This document shows positions 30,103 through 38,634 of a stretch of 64,000 nucleotides of DNA, in pieces. Below the pieces are notes generated by a model that saw nothing but the letters and a program-made list of their open reading frames with translations, made no database searches and was not told the origin of the DNA. This DNA comes from Salinisphaera orenii subsp. orenii MK-B5 (GTDB taxonomy: Bacteria > Pseudomonadota > Gammaproteobacteria > Nevskiales > Salinisphaeraceae). The position numbers were made by a program, and so were the translations under genes. The first letter of the stretch is position 1, and every line of letters starts with the position of its first letter. The stretch lies in the NCBI RefSeq assembly GCF_003788635.1, contig NZ_AYKH01000044.1, forward strand, positions 1 through 64,000, written 5' to 3'.

Positions 30103-30996
30103 TCAGGGCCGCCCGGCGTGCGGCACATCGACCCGTATCGCCGCCAGGGTGGCCTCGCGGGCGGCGCTGCGGGCGTGCTCGTCGAAGTCCGGCGCCAGAC
30201 AGGCGAACAGGGTCCGGCCGTCCGCGCCGCCGAGCATGCAAGCAAACACGCCGGTGCCGGTCGGGATCTCCTCGAGGATCTCGCCGCCCTCGCGGACCCG
30301 GATCAGCCGCTCGCCCAGGGCGTCGGCGATCCACAGCGCGCCCTCGGCGTCCAGGCCGCAGCCGTCCGGGGCGAGCGCGAGTTCGCCGAGCGCCGTGGCC
30401 AGGTCACGCGCGGCGGGCGGATCGCCGAAGGCGGCCCAGTCGCGCCGGTTCGACAGCGAGCCATCGGCCGCGACGTCGAATGCGGACACGCGGTTCCCGA
30501 ACGTCTCGTTGACCAGCAGGGCGCCGTCGTCGGTCAGCACGCTGCCGTTGGGGAACCACAGGTCGTCAGCGACCCGGGTCACACCGCCGTCCGGATCCAC
30601 GCGCAGCAGGGCGGCGGGCGCGATCGGGGCGCCGGCCATCAGGTCGAAGCCGAAATTGCCGACATAAGCGCGGCCCTGGGCATCGACCACCATGTCGTTC
30701 GGGTGCCCGCCGACGTACGGGCCCAGATCGGCGTGCGTGACCAGCCGGCCGTCGGCCTCGCGGCGCAGCAGGCGGGCGTCGCGCATGGAGACCACCAACA
30801 ACCGACCGTCCGGCAACCAGCCGAGCCCGGAGGGCTGCTGCGGCACGTCGGCCTCGATGCGCAGGTCGCCGCCATCCTCGGCCGAGGAGAACACCCGATG
30901 GGTGTAGAAATCCACGAACCAGATCCGTCCCCCGTGCCAGCGGGGGCATTCGAGGAAGGACAGGTCGGACACCAGGGTGCTGATCTCTCGGCGCAT
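30103..30996 (-). CDS. SMP-30/gluconolactonase/LRE family protein
   Basis: A 297-residue six-bladed beta-propeller protein. Motifs include LSFLECPRWHGGRIWFVD at the start with the first metal-binding Glu, PSGLGWLPDGRLLVVSM, GGHPNDMVVDAQGRAYVGNFGF with the conserved Asn and Asp, and LDAEGALWIAD near the end. Proteins of this type hydrolyse sugar lactones or other esters using a divalent metal. No sugar operon is nearby, so the substrate is not defined. It stands alone. Confidence 0.9.
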   Translation of the reverse strand: MRREISTLVSDLSFLECPRWHGGRIWFVDFYTHRVFSSAEDGGDLRIEADVPQQPSGLGWLPDGRLLVVSMRDARLLRREADGRLVTHADLGPYVGGHPNDMVVDAQGRAYVGNFGFDLMAGAPIAPAALLRVDPDGGVTRVADDLWFPNGSVLTDDGALLVNETFGNRVSAFDVAADGSLSNRRDWAAFGDPPAARDLATALGELALAPDGCGLDAEGALWIADALGERLIRVREGGEILEEIPTGTGVFACMLGGADGRTLFACLAPDFDEHARSAAREATLAAIRVDVPHAGRP

Positions 30997-31282
30997 GGGT
31001 CGGGCTCCAGCGGGTCGCGAGCCGCGCGACCGGGGTCATGTACTGAAAATAACGTTCCCGACGTCCGGTGGATGTGTCAAGACGACCCGGCGACCGGATG
31101 GCCGCGCGGGCGCCAGCCCATGTCGCCGCGTGCCGCATCCGCGCCTGGCTGCATGAAGCCGTACCGCGCGCCGCCTGCCCGCACGGCCCCGCCGTCGGCG
31201 CCACGCGCCGCCCGGACCGGATACCGCCGGCAGAGATGAACGACCGGGGCACCCCGGCACCCGCGAACCCGCTCCCCCCAGG

Positions 31283-31717
31283 CTAGTACAGCTGTTCGAG
31301 ATACCCCCACAGTTCCTCGGCACGCTCGTAGACCAGGGCGTTCCGAGCACCGGTCAGGGCGAGGGCGTAGGAGCTGCCGTAGACCTCCCGCGTGAACGTC
31401 TGGTCCAGAAAGGCGTACTCGGCGTCGCGGTAGTGCAGCCATTGGCGCTGCGAGGCGCGCAATGCCGCCTGCTGCGGCTCCGACAGCCGGGCCATCACCC
31501 GACGATAGGCCTCGTTCAATTCATCGTCGAGCGCCTCGGCCATGCTCCCCGAGGCCCGGTCCATCGACAACGTCGTCCGCCCGTCCAGAATCCGCTGCTG
31601 ATACGCGGCCATGCGTTCGTGAAACGCGCCGACGTGGTTCGGGACATCCGGATTCACGATCCCGGCGGTCGCGAAACCCACGAACCCCAGCAGCAACAGC
31701 GCCACCCATCCCTTCAT
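31283..31717 (-). CDS. Exported DUF1311 protein (LprI-like lysozyme-inhibitor family)
   Basis: The 144-residue precursor starts with a short signal peptide (MKGWVALLLLGFVGFATA). The helical DUF1311 segment follows at about residues 60-105, recognised by LDDELNEAYRRVMARL and LRASQRQWLHYRDAEYAF. In Mycobacterium LprI this domain inhibits lysozyme; in most bacteria the role is unknown. The usual disulfide cysteines are absent here, which is unusual for the family. The start at 31717 is preferred over a longer open frame. Confidence 0.82.
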   Translation of the reverse strand: MKGWVALLLLGFVGFATAGIVNPDVPNHVGAFHERMAAYQQRILDGRTTLSMDRASGSMAEALDDELNEAYRRVMARLSEPQQAALRASQRQWLHYRDAEYAFLDQTFTREVYGSSYALALTGARNALVYERAEELWGYLEQLY

Positions 31718-32020
31718 GACAGCCCCTCGTTTCGCGGCATGAGGCCGTGCGTCCAGCAAGGTCCGCGCCAGACCGCGCAAGTCCCGGATCGGCAGCGGAA
31801 TAATGGCCGGGCCGGTACGCGCCCACGGCCGCGCTGTAAGGTCCGCCGACGCGGAACGCGGCCTCTCATCGGCGCCCGTGCCCGCCGATCGGCGCACATC
31901 GGCCGTCCGCGGCCGAGCGCCCAGGGCCCGCCCGAAACCGATAGCATCCATGCCGAGCACTGCCCGAGACCCGCCGGCGACCGAGCCGACGGGTGGCCGG
32001 GCCCGCCGGACGGATACCCG
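31718..32020. other. 303-base divergent intergenic region
   Basis: It lies between the divergent DUF1311 gene and yigZ and must contain their promoters. I see no convincing hexamer pair, repeat or further gene. Confidence 0.4.
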
Positions 32021-32644
32021 ATGCGCCATGCCATGCCCGCCGCGAGCGTCGACGCGCCGCACACCGCCACGCTCGACGTGCAGAAAAGCCGCTTCATCGG
32101 CTGGTGCGCGGCCGTCGACGGCATCGACGACGCCCAGCGGCTGGTCGCGCTCGCGCGCCGGCACCACCCGGAGGCCTCACACCACTGTTCGGCCTACATC
32201 GCCGGCGCGCCGGACGACGACCAGGCCATCGGCTTTGCCGACGACGGCGAGCCCGGCGGCACCGCCGGCCGGCCGATGTATCAGGTGCTGGCGGGCAGCG
32301 GCCTCGGCCGCGTCGTCTGCGTGGTCATCCGTTATTTCGGCGGCACCAAGCTCGGCACCGGCGGCCTGGCACGCGCCTACGGCCAGACCGTGACCGCGCT
32401 GCTCGCGGACCTGCCGACACGCGAATACATCCCGCGCCGCCGCCTCTCGCTCGGCCTGAACTTCGCCGACGAACAGCCCGCCCGCGGCTGGCTGGCCGAA
32501 CACGAAGGCGAGATCGTGGAGGCGCGCTACCACGCCGAAGGCGTCACGCTGGCGGTGGACTGGCCGCAGGACGCCGACGCGGACCTGGCCGAGCTCGATG
32601 CGCGGCTCCACGGGCGGTTGGGCCTGGATCCCGACGAGGCGTAG
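32021..32644 (+). CDS. yigZ: YigZ family protein (IMPACT domain)
   Basis: This 207-residue protein has the N-terminal IMPACT domain with KSRFIGWCA, HHCSAYIAG, FADDGEPGGTAGRPM and VVIRYFGGTKLGTGGLARAY, and a smaller ferredoxin-like C-terminal domain. Bacterial YigZ may act on translation or RNA; no activity is settled. The ATG at 32021 is chosen as the first one in a protein-like frame. It is monocistronic. Confidence 0.93.
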   Translation: MRHAMPAASVDAPHTATLDVQKSRFIGWCAAVDGIDDAQRLVALARRHHPEASHHCSAYIAGAPDDDQAIGFADDGEPGGTAGRPMYQVLAGSGLGRVVCVVIRYFGGTKLGTGGLARAYGQTVTALLADLPTREYIPRRRLSLGLNFADEQPARGWLAEHEGEIVEARYHAEGVTLAVDWPQDADADLAELDARLHGRLGLDPDEA

Positions 32645-33293
32645 CCGGCGCGCTCGTTACATTGGTGCGTGTAGCGCTGCCGAGCGCGATAGCCAGCTGA
32701 TTCCGACAAGGCAACCAGGGTTTCGCGCTGATGCGCGAGTTACTTATATTTGCTTGCCCACATGCGTGCCTTGTTATTCAAAAGGCACCCTGGCTTGCGC
32801 CGATGCTACGCATCGGTGCCCTGCGCGGCTGCGGCCGCAAGCGGGACAGCCGGAAACTCGCTACGCTCAAACATCCGGCTGTCTTGATCCGCTTGCGGCC
32901 TTCGCTGCTCGGCGCCGCGCCCAAGGGATTGAATGCAGGTCCTCTTAGAAAAGTGCGGTTTGGCTGTTGCCTGGTCGTCTGTATTCGGGCCCCGTTTGTA
33001 GCGGCGAGAAGCGCAGCATCGAAGGGCCGCTTCATGCGGCAGCCTGTCTGAGGGCCGCGCAGCGGCCCGAGTTCTGCCGCATCCCTTCGATGCGAGCATC
33101 GCAGTGGACCGGCGCTTCGCGCCGGCGCGCAACCCGGGTGTCTTTTCCTTTGCTTCCTTTCGTTTGGACAAGCAAACGAAAGGGAGTCGCGTATCAGCGC
33201 GAAACCCCAAGCCACGTCAAAGCACGACGCTCAATGCGACCCGCGCTCATCGAGCGATCGGACGAGCCGCGGCACTCGCGGCCCAACCCGGCG
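32645..33293. repeat. Structured intergenic region with nested inverted repeats
   Basis: No supported gene. The region holds GCATCGAAGGG (33016-33026) matched by CCCTTCGATGC (33083-33093). Inside that pair is the hairpin GGGCCGC-GCA-GCGGCCC (33052-33068). After it comes a perfect 11-bp stem, CCTTTCGTTTG-GACAAG-CAAACGAAAGG (33156-33183). Chance frames here give peptides that I have seen as spurious proteins in other proteobacteria, so this is probably a dispersed intergenic repeat or a structured RNA. Confidence 0.6.
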
Positions 33294-33572
33294 CTACCCG
33301 CGCCCGGTCACCTCCAGCAAGTGATACCCGAACTGTGTCTTCACCGGCCCCTGCACCTCGTTCAGCGGCGCGCTGAACACCACCTCGTCGAACGCCGGCA
33401 CCATCTGACCGGGCCCGAACGTGCCGAGATCGCCGCCCTGGCGGCCGGACGGGCAAGTCGAATGCGCACGCGCGATCTCCGCGAAATCGTCCCCGTTCTC
33501 GATCCGTTCCTTGAGTTCGATGCACTGGGCCTCGTCTTCGACGAGGATGTGGCGGGCGCTGGCTTCGGCCAT
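33294..33572 (-). CDS. ppiC: Parvulin-type peptidyl-prolyl cis-trans isomerase (PpiC)
   Basis: This 92-residue single parvulin domain is close to E. coli PpiC in length. It starts ASARHILVEDEAQC and contains HSTCPSGRQGGDLGTFGPGQMV and VKTQFGYHLLEVTG, with the active-site His and Cys of the parvulin fold present. It has no signal peptide, so it is cytoplasmic. The ATG at 33572 has AGGACC upstream. It marks the end of the high-GC core region before the AT-richer island. Confidence 0.93.
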   Translation of the reverse strand: MAEASARHILVEDEAQCIELKERIENGDDFAEIARAHSTCPSGRQGGDLGTFGPGQMVPAFDEVVFSAPLNEVQGPVKTQFGYHLLEVTGRG

Positions 33573-33794
33573 AGTCGGTCCTGCTTTAATGAAATCTGGG
33601 CGCCATACTACGGCAATTCGCGCATGAAAGATCATGACTTATCGCTGCGAATGCAAAATGAAAGACTGGACCCTACATGTCCGCTACATGCTCGCGCCTC
33701 ATTCCGGGCTTAAATACCGATGGCCAGGCTTGAAATTCAAGACGGTATCTGACCCTCAAGTCCGAATACTGCATTTGTCTTCCGCGAAAATGTT

Positions 33795-34994
33795 CTAATA
33801 AAACTTCCACCACAACAAAAGCGTTCCCCCTATCGGCGGCAACCATGCAGCTATTCTGATTGACCACAAAACCAGCTTCAAATATTTCTGTTGATCGCTG
33901 ATCCTCTGTCTGGCCTTTGAAAGCCTTTCCTCCACTTGGGATCCTGAAGAACGGGGGCCCTCAAGCTCCAACCTGTCAAAAACTGACTCAAAAGCGTCCT
34001 CGAAAGTCTTAAGCTGAAAAAGCTGACTTCTGGCCATCCCACCAACTAACACTGCGGCCAATAACGCACCGACTACAATAATATAAGCGGCCCAAATATC
34101 CGGCGTTTTATAAATACCTATTAGCGCGCCGAAAACTAGCGGAATAGTCAGCGCTTTCGTCGTGCTTTCAGATAGCGCATCACTAAGTTCTCTCGAAAAC
34201 TTCACCTGCGCGTCCGCTAGTTCACTCCTTAGTTTCTCGAACGAAAAATTGTTTATATAGCAATCCAAATCTAAATCATATTTTTTTAATACATCTCCCC
34301 AGCTTTTAACCAGTTCGCCAAATAACCCATCTTGAATATTGGATCTACCAGCCAAGAATTCCGAGATGGCTAAGCGTAATATTTTCTGACGCTCCGGAAC
34401 ATGCAGCGAACCAGCCGAGTGCTGCGTCAAGTTCTCGATAATGTCGAGCTCAACGGAGCCCGCAGAGATATAGCTCGGGTCAATCTGTGTTACTAATTCG
34501 ATTGTTTTTGGGCCTGAAGATGCATTCGCCGGTACCGTAAAAAACAAAGATTTAGCAAAAATATTATTTGACACCGATGAAGCTACAGCTAACCTCTCCA
34601 ATAACGTAATAAAGCGAGAATAATTTAACGCTACCGCTAAATTTTCTGGCTTAGGTTCTTCACCCTCAAGATGATCTTCCTGAATCAGGTAATAGTTTTT
34701 CGGAGCTTCACCACGCGATAACGATTGCGATTTCTTTATCAGATCAGCGGTACCACTGTAGAAACGAGCTTCTTCATTGCTTCCAATAGCCACTTCCAGG
34801 GCAACTTCCTCTCCCCGTTCCTCAGGTCCATCCACGAAGTAAGCTATGTGCCCCGGGAGATACTCGCATGCCTCCAGTGCTTTCGCTATTTCGTGCGTTT
34901 TATCACCGGAATAATGGAAACTACCACTTTTAACAGGCGGCTGCCCTACAGCCCGGTATAGTTCAACTAGAGCTCGAAAGTCTGCACTAGCCAT
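33795..34994 (-). CDS. Unrecognised protein with three C-terminal membrane segments, partner of the NdpA-like gene
   Basis: I do not recognise this 399-residue protein. Residues 1-275 are soluble, with a beta-rich start (SGSFHYSGDKTHEIAK, GHIAYFVDG, ALEVAIG) and a helical middle (QKILRLAISEFLAG, KFSRELSDALSES). Hydrophobic segments follow at about 281-295, 300-320 and 373-397, with a charged helical stretch (330-372) between the second and third. Its start overlaps the NdpA-like gene by eight bases, so the two are translationally coupled. Codon use is markedly less GC-rich than in the flanking core genes. The layout, a soluble sensor or binding part fused to a membrane part, resembles many defence effectors, but that is inference. 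Confidence 0.75.
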   Translation of the reverse strand: MASADFRALVELYRAVGQPPVKSGSFHYSGDKTHEIAKALEACEYLPGHIAYFVDGPEERGEEVALEVAIGSNEEARFYSGTADLIKKSQSLSRGEAPKNYYLIQEDHLEGEEPKPENLAVALNYSRFITLLERLAVASSVSNNIFAKSLFFTVPANASSGPKTIELVTQIDPSYISAGSVELDIIENLTQHSAGSLHVPERQKILRLAISEFLAGRSNIQDGLFGELVKSWGDVLKKYDLDLDCYINNFSFEKLRSELADAQVKFSRELSDALSESTTKALTIPLVFGALIGIYKTPDIWAAYIIVVGALLAAVLVGGMARSQLFQLKTFEDAFESVFDRLELEGPRSSGSQVEERLSKARQRISDQQKYLKLVLWSIRIAAWLPPIGGTLLLWWKFY

Positions 34995-36141
34995 CTGTCG
35001 GTCCGCGGCGGTTGCTTGTGCTGTTTCGGGAATCGAGGCTCTTCTTTATAGCCCGCACAGTTTCATGCGGAACATTCGTGAGGCTTACGGTTTCAGTTTC
35101 TCGGTTAAATACGATCTCGGCGTCACTATAGCCCAAGGCCGAATCGTCAAAGCTAAGCTGCCACCGGTCAGTCTTAGCTTTGATTCTAGTCATCGAATCA
35201 AGCGCCTTTTTACTTACCCTAAATTCCGCCGGCACCTTGTTCGCATCACTGTTTAGATACTCCCCAAGCTCATCGGCTTCGGGCATCTCATCCGCCGAAA
35301 GCGAGCTACGAACACTATGTACGACCATATCGATAGTGACCGTTTCATTATCAGGAAGCTCGCGAAAGTACTCGATCAAAGTCCTACGAATGTAGCTTGC
35401 TTTTCTCTTTAGCTGCGGCCGAGATAAAGCGTATTGACGAACCGCTTTGATAGCTGCTTTGGTACCGCGATTTGCTGATATACCTTTTTCGCAACCAAAT
35501 GCCTCTATAAAATAACCGGCGACCTCTGAGTCTGCTGATTTGCGGTCAATGAAACATAAATAGGTTCGATCAATGGCGCCGTCGGTCGCTGACTCTTCCA
35601 GTCGATCTTCTTCGCCCTCTTCATTACCTCCAGTAAGCGCTTCTCGATATCGATCTAAGTTGACCCGCGCAGCTTGATGTAATTTCGAAAAATCAATTTC
35701 GGTAATTTGAGTCGGCTTTAGATCAGAGTTGACAGTTATCGCACCTTTTTCTTTAACCATTACAATGAGCAGGAAAGACTCACCACTGGCTCTATACACA
35801 AAAAAGCAGACATAGCCCCCGGTAGCTAGCGACTCCTTAGCAATCTGCTCACGAAGTTCGTCTAAGGCAACGCTTGTTAGACGCTTAAACTCCTCGAACG
35901 AATGTTCCTGAGTTAACTTTTGAACGGCGCCGGGAAAGCGTCCCTCTCTGCGGTTTTCGGAGAACTGCCCCCAAAGCACGGTGCTTTGACGTTGTCCTAT
36001 CAAACCAACCAACTGACTAGCCAAATCTTTAACGGTACTATCTGTAGTGTCTAACGGTTCTTTCCCGTATCGCACAGATACGGCTGAACTGTGAGCGGCT
36101 TTATCAAGCTCATGAATTATTGAGAAGTTCAGTTCTTCCAT
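34987..36141 (-). CDS. NdpA/YejK-like nucleoid-associated protein
   Basis: This 384-residue protein resembles the 37-kDa nucleoid-associated family (YejK/NdpA). GGYVCFFVYRASGESFLLIVMV (split over 109-129) is followed by DFSKLHQAARVNLDRYRE (150-167). Then come TYLCFIDRKSADSEVAGYF (193-211) and EAFGCEKGISANRGTKAAI, with the conserved GC and later basic residues. E. coli YejK binds DNA and affects topoisomerases. This copy sits in an AT-richer island and is coupled to a membrane protein, so it is not the housekeeping yejK. Similarity is at motif level only; a profile search would settle it. Confidence 0.72.
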   Translation of the reverse strand: MEELNFSIIHELDKAAHSSAVSVRYGKEPLDTTDSTVKDLASQLVGLIGQRQSTVLWGQFSENRREGRFPGAVQKLTQEHSFEEFKRLTSVALDELREQIAKESLATGGYVCFFVYRASGESFLLIVMVKEKGAITVNSDLKPTQITEIDFSKLHQAARVNLDRYREALTGGNEEGEEDRLEESATDGAIDRTYLCFIDRKSADSEVAGYFIEAFGCEKGISANRGTKAAIKAVRQYALSRPQLKRKASYIRRTLIEYFRELPDNETVTIDMVVHSVRSSLSADEMPEADELGEYLNSDANKVPAEFRVSKKALDSMTRIKAKTDRWQLSFDDSALGYSDAEIVFNRETETVSLTNVPHETVRAIKKSLDSRNSTSNRRGPTDG

Positions 36142-36174
36142 TTTGCCCTCGGGAGTGATTTCGCCCTAAATGGG

Positions 36175-36279
36175 TCATTGGGTCAGGGCGCCATTAGGTC
36201 GACTCTTGCATTGTGCATTTTCGGCGTCGTAGTCCGCCTGCAATCCCAACCAGAACTGAAGGTTGAGAGAGGTTAAGCG
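36175..36279 (-). pseudogene. Remnant of a HigA-type antitoxin, C-terminal fragment
   Basis: A frame without a start reads RLTSLNLQFWLGLQADYDAE to a TGA at 36177-36175. The segment FWLGLQADYD is the characteristic C-terminal motif of HigA/VapI antitoxins. A stop codon lies immediately upstream (36282-36280) and the helix-turn-helix part is missing. The fragment ends 34 bases before the NdpA-like gene, so it probably marks a disrupted toxin-antitoxin locus at the island junction. Confidence 0.65.
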
Positions 36280-36294
36280 TCAGATATCCTCTGA

Positions 36295-36350
36295 GGGATT
36301 TAGGAGGGATTTAGGGTCAGATCTTGGCATGGATTTAGGGTCAGATCTTG
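36295..36350. repeat. Short tandem repeat, 20-base unit
   Basis: GGATTTAGGGTCAGATCTTG occurs at 36307-36326 and, identically, at 36331-36350, with a partial copy (GGGATTTAGG) at 36295-36304. A related TCTGACCC sequence lies on the other side of the two-gene unit near 33749-33756, beside the palindrome CTTGAAATTCAAG (33730-33742). They look like REP-type sequences flanking the island. Confidence 0.7.
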
Positions 36351-36359
36351 CAAAGTGCA

Positions 36360-37448
36360 TTACGCGGCCTCTAGATACTGCTTGACGGCACGTCCGACCT
36401 CGTCCGCATGCCGGTAGATATCGGTGATCTTCTCCAACTCGACCCGCTGTTCGCCGTCCGGCACGAAAATAGTAACGATGCTTTTCTGAACGCCAAAGTG
36501 CAGTCGGCAGATCGGCCGTCGATTATTATCGTCGAACAGTATGGCGCAGTAGCTTTTCGCATCGCGCATGGCAATGCGATCCGGATCGGTGATCTGCGCG
36601 GCAATGGCCTGAATGATTCGGTAGGCCTGCCATTCCTCCGGTGTGGTGACGATGCCGTCTTTCTTCGATTCGCTAGGCTCGGCGTTTACGGAAACACTTT
36701 CCTTGGCATCGGCAGCCGCGCTATCCGATCCATCTGTCTCGAAGGCGGTCTTGAGCCTATCGTTCACGCGGTCGCGGATATATTCCCGACAGGCTTCCTG
36801 GGTGAGGCCCGTGAATTCTTCTTTGACGCTCGACGTGAGCCGGCCTGAATAGACGCGGCTGGCAAACAACTTTACGAAATCTTCGCCGGGGTTCTTCAAC
36901 TCCGCTGCGATCTCAGCCTTCAGCGCACGGCGATATTTGAGATTGCTCGCAGTGCTGAGAATATTGTCGAGATCAAAATGCGCCTTGGCGAATTGCTCCA
37001 GTTCATCGACCCGCGTCTCATTGAAGTCCAGTAGATCGAATTCGAAGAACGACCGCTCGTCCATCCGATTGGCCCGTTCGAGATCGCTGTAAAAAAGGTA
37101 ACGTGCACCATCCGTCAGGATCGCGAAGCGAGCGTCGGTAACACCAAAGTAGCGAAAAAGCTGGCCAGCATATTTGGCATCGAGGTCGGCGCCGAGAGGT
37201 TTACACTCGACCAAGACCATGATTTGACCGTCGAGCTTAATCGCGTAATCGACCTTTTCACCCTTTTTTACACCGTGATCGGCTGTAAATTCGGGCACGA
37301 CCTCGCCGGGATTGAATACGTCATATCCTAGAGCCTGAAGAAACGGCAGTACGAACGCGGTTTTTGCAGCTTCTTCCGTGCCAACGCTATCGCGCTGACG
37401 CATTACCCTGCTCGATAAGTTACTCAAGCGGTCGACAAGCTCCATCAC
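36360..37448 (-). CDS. Stand-alone HsdR N-terminal-type nuclease-domain protein
   Basis: This 362-residue protein has the N-terminal nuclease domain of type I restriction R subunits (HSDR_N-type), with the PD-(D/E)xK residues Asp67 (KVDYAI), Glu81 and Lys83 (VECK). It lacks the helicase motor and has no hsdM or hsdS neighbours. An acidic, low-complexity linker (about 235-265) leads to a C-terminal alpha/beta domain (EWQAYRIIQAIAAQI, AILFDDNNRRPICRLHF). Such proteins are widespread, often in prophages and islands. They may be nucleases or DNA-end processing factors, but no activity is settled. A palindrome just upstream suggests autoregulation. Confidence 0.85.
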   Translation of the reverse strand: MMELVDRLSNLSSRVMRQRDSVGTEEAAKTAFVLPFLQALGYDVFNPGEVVPEFTADHGVKKGEKVDYAIKLDGQIMVLVECKPLGADLDAKYAGQLFRYFGVTDARFAILTDGARYLFYSDLERANRMDERSFFEFDLLDFNETRVDELEQFAKAHFDLDNILSTASNLKYRRALKAEIAAELKNPGEDFVKLFASRVYSGRLTSSVKEEFTGLTQEACREYIRDRVNDRLKTAFETDGSDSAAADAKESVSVNAEPSESKKDGIVTTPEEWQAYRIIQAIAAQITDPDRIAMRDAKSYCAILFDDNNRRPICRLHFGVQKSIVTIFVPDGEQRVELEKITDIYRHADEVGRAVKQYLEAA

Positions 37449-37457
37449 AAATCCCCC

Positions 37458-37491
37458 AATATCCCCGTCGTTCGACCATACAGGGGATATT
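37458..37491 (-). promoter_or_regulatory. Palindromic operator-like site upstream of the HsdR-N gene
   Basis: AATATCCCC (37458-37466) and GGGGATATT (37483-37491) are perfect 9-base inverted arms separated by 16 bases. The site ends ten bases before the start codon at 37448. It may be a repressor site or a hairpin covering the ribosome-binding region. Confidence 0.55.
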
Positions 37492-37562
37492 CATCACCGG
37501 AAAAGAGATGGACAGCGCGTAGGCCTCGTCAATAAGTGGCATACGCGCATGTCAGGGCCCGC

Positions 37563-38333
37563 TCACAGCCGCGCCAGCAACTCCTGCTTCTTGGACGCGA
37601 ACTCGCCGTCGGTCAGCAGCCCTCTGCGGTGAAGTTCGCCCAGCCGCTCGATCGCATCCAGAATCCCGGCACTGTCGCTGGGCGCGGACGCGGCCTGCGA
37701 CGGAGGTTCGGCAGCGGCGGGCGCTTCCGCCGGTGCCCCATCTGAAACGCCGTCGACGCGAGTCAGCCGCTCCAGCGGCACTTCGCCGAGCTGGCTGGTG
37801 AACACGAGCCGGCTCGCCGCGCCCTGCTGCGACTGCGCCACGCCGCTGATGCGGTGCTCGCCGGTGTCGTAGACCGCGAGCTGTCCGTTTTCGCGGATGG
37901 CGAGCCGCCGCGCGGCGTCGAAGTAGGCGTAGGCGAGGTCGTTCTGCGTACCGGTGGCCGACGGCTGGCCCAGTTCGGCCGGCCAGCCGTGGTCTCGCAC
38001 GCGCGGGCCGGTATCCCAGGCGCGGGCGTCGGGGTCGATGCGGCGGTGGCGGTTGGCCGAGGCCACGTTGTCCCGGCGCAGCTGTTCGGACAGGGCGTTG
38101 CAGAGGGCGTCGACGCGGCTCTTGAGGCCGTGGTTGTTGGCGTCGGTGAGCATGATGAGCCCGCCGCGCATCCACTGGCCGGGGCCGGCGAACTCGGGGT
38201 GGTCGAACATGGCCATGTCGCCGCCGCCCTGTTCGACGGCGTGGCGCAGATGGCGGACGGCATCGGCGGAGAAGCCGAAACGGTCGGCGAGGGTGGCGGT
38301 CGAGGTGTCGGAATCGGTCTGCGGGTCGGTCAT
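37563..38333 (-). CDS. SHOCT-domain protein of unknown function
   Basis: From the ATG at 38333 this is a 256-residue soluble protein. The C-terminal 33 residues form a SHOCT domain (LGELHRRGLLTDGEF, KKQELLARL), a short helical module found at the ends of many unrelated proteins. The N-terminal part is not recognised; it contains GGGDMAMFDHPEFAGPGQWM and NGQLAVYDTGEHRISGVAQ, with a proline/alanine-rich linker between the two. GC content is back to the core level. It is transcribed towards the HsdR-N gene's upstream region and stands alone. Confidence 0.75.
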   Translation of the reverse strand: MTDPQTDSDTSTATLADRFGFSADAVRHLRHAVEQGGGDMAMFDHPEFAGPGQWMRGGLIMLTDANNHGLKSRVDALCNALSEQLRRDNVASANRHRRIDPDARAWDTGPRVRDHGWPAELGQPSATGTQNDLAYAYFDAARRLAIRENGQLAVYDTGEHRISGVAQSQQGAASRLVFTSQLGEVPLERLTRVDGVSDGAPAEAPAAAEPPSQAASAPSDSAGILDAIERLGELHRRGLLTDGEFASKKQELLARL

Positions 38334-38634
38334 ATCGGTGTGACCTGAGTGATGGACGAGCGGATGCCGCTCAGTGTGCGCGCGGAATCGGCCGGCCGGA
38401 AGCCCCCGCGCGCCGGTTGCTGCGCCTGCGGGCCGAGGGCACGACAAGGCCGGGGCGCGGCCGGCTTTGATTCGACAGGCCGGGGGGAAGGGTCGTGCGC
38501 TCCTTCTTATTCGGCCTATCCAGGGCCGTGAATGCAGGGATTCAGGACCTGCATCTTGCACCCTCCGTACGAAGCCGAGGACAGCGCATCGTTTCCTACG
38601 GTCGAATCTGCCATCGCCAAGCGCGCTCTTCTCG
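38334..38634. other. 301-base stretch without a supported gene
   Basis: Only chance frames. It contains an inverted repeat ATGCAGG-N9-CCTGCAT (38532-38554), which could end the toxin-antitoxin message or be a decayed repeat. Confidence 0.4.

Noticed and set aside
32731-33051. A 106-codon frame with a hydrophobic start (MRELLIFACPHACLV)
   Set aside because: It lies in the repeat-rich interval, has no ribosome site, and resembles spurious proteins translated from a dispersed intergenic repeat.
36295-36350. CRISPR-like array
   Set aside because: Only two full units with a 4-base spacer; no cas genes and no spacer-length gaps.
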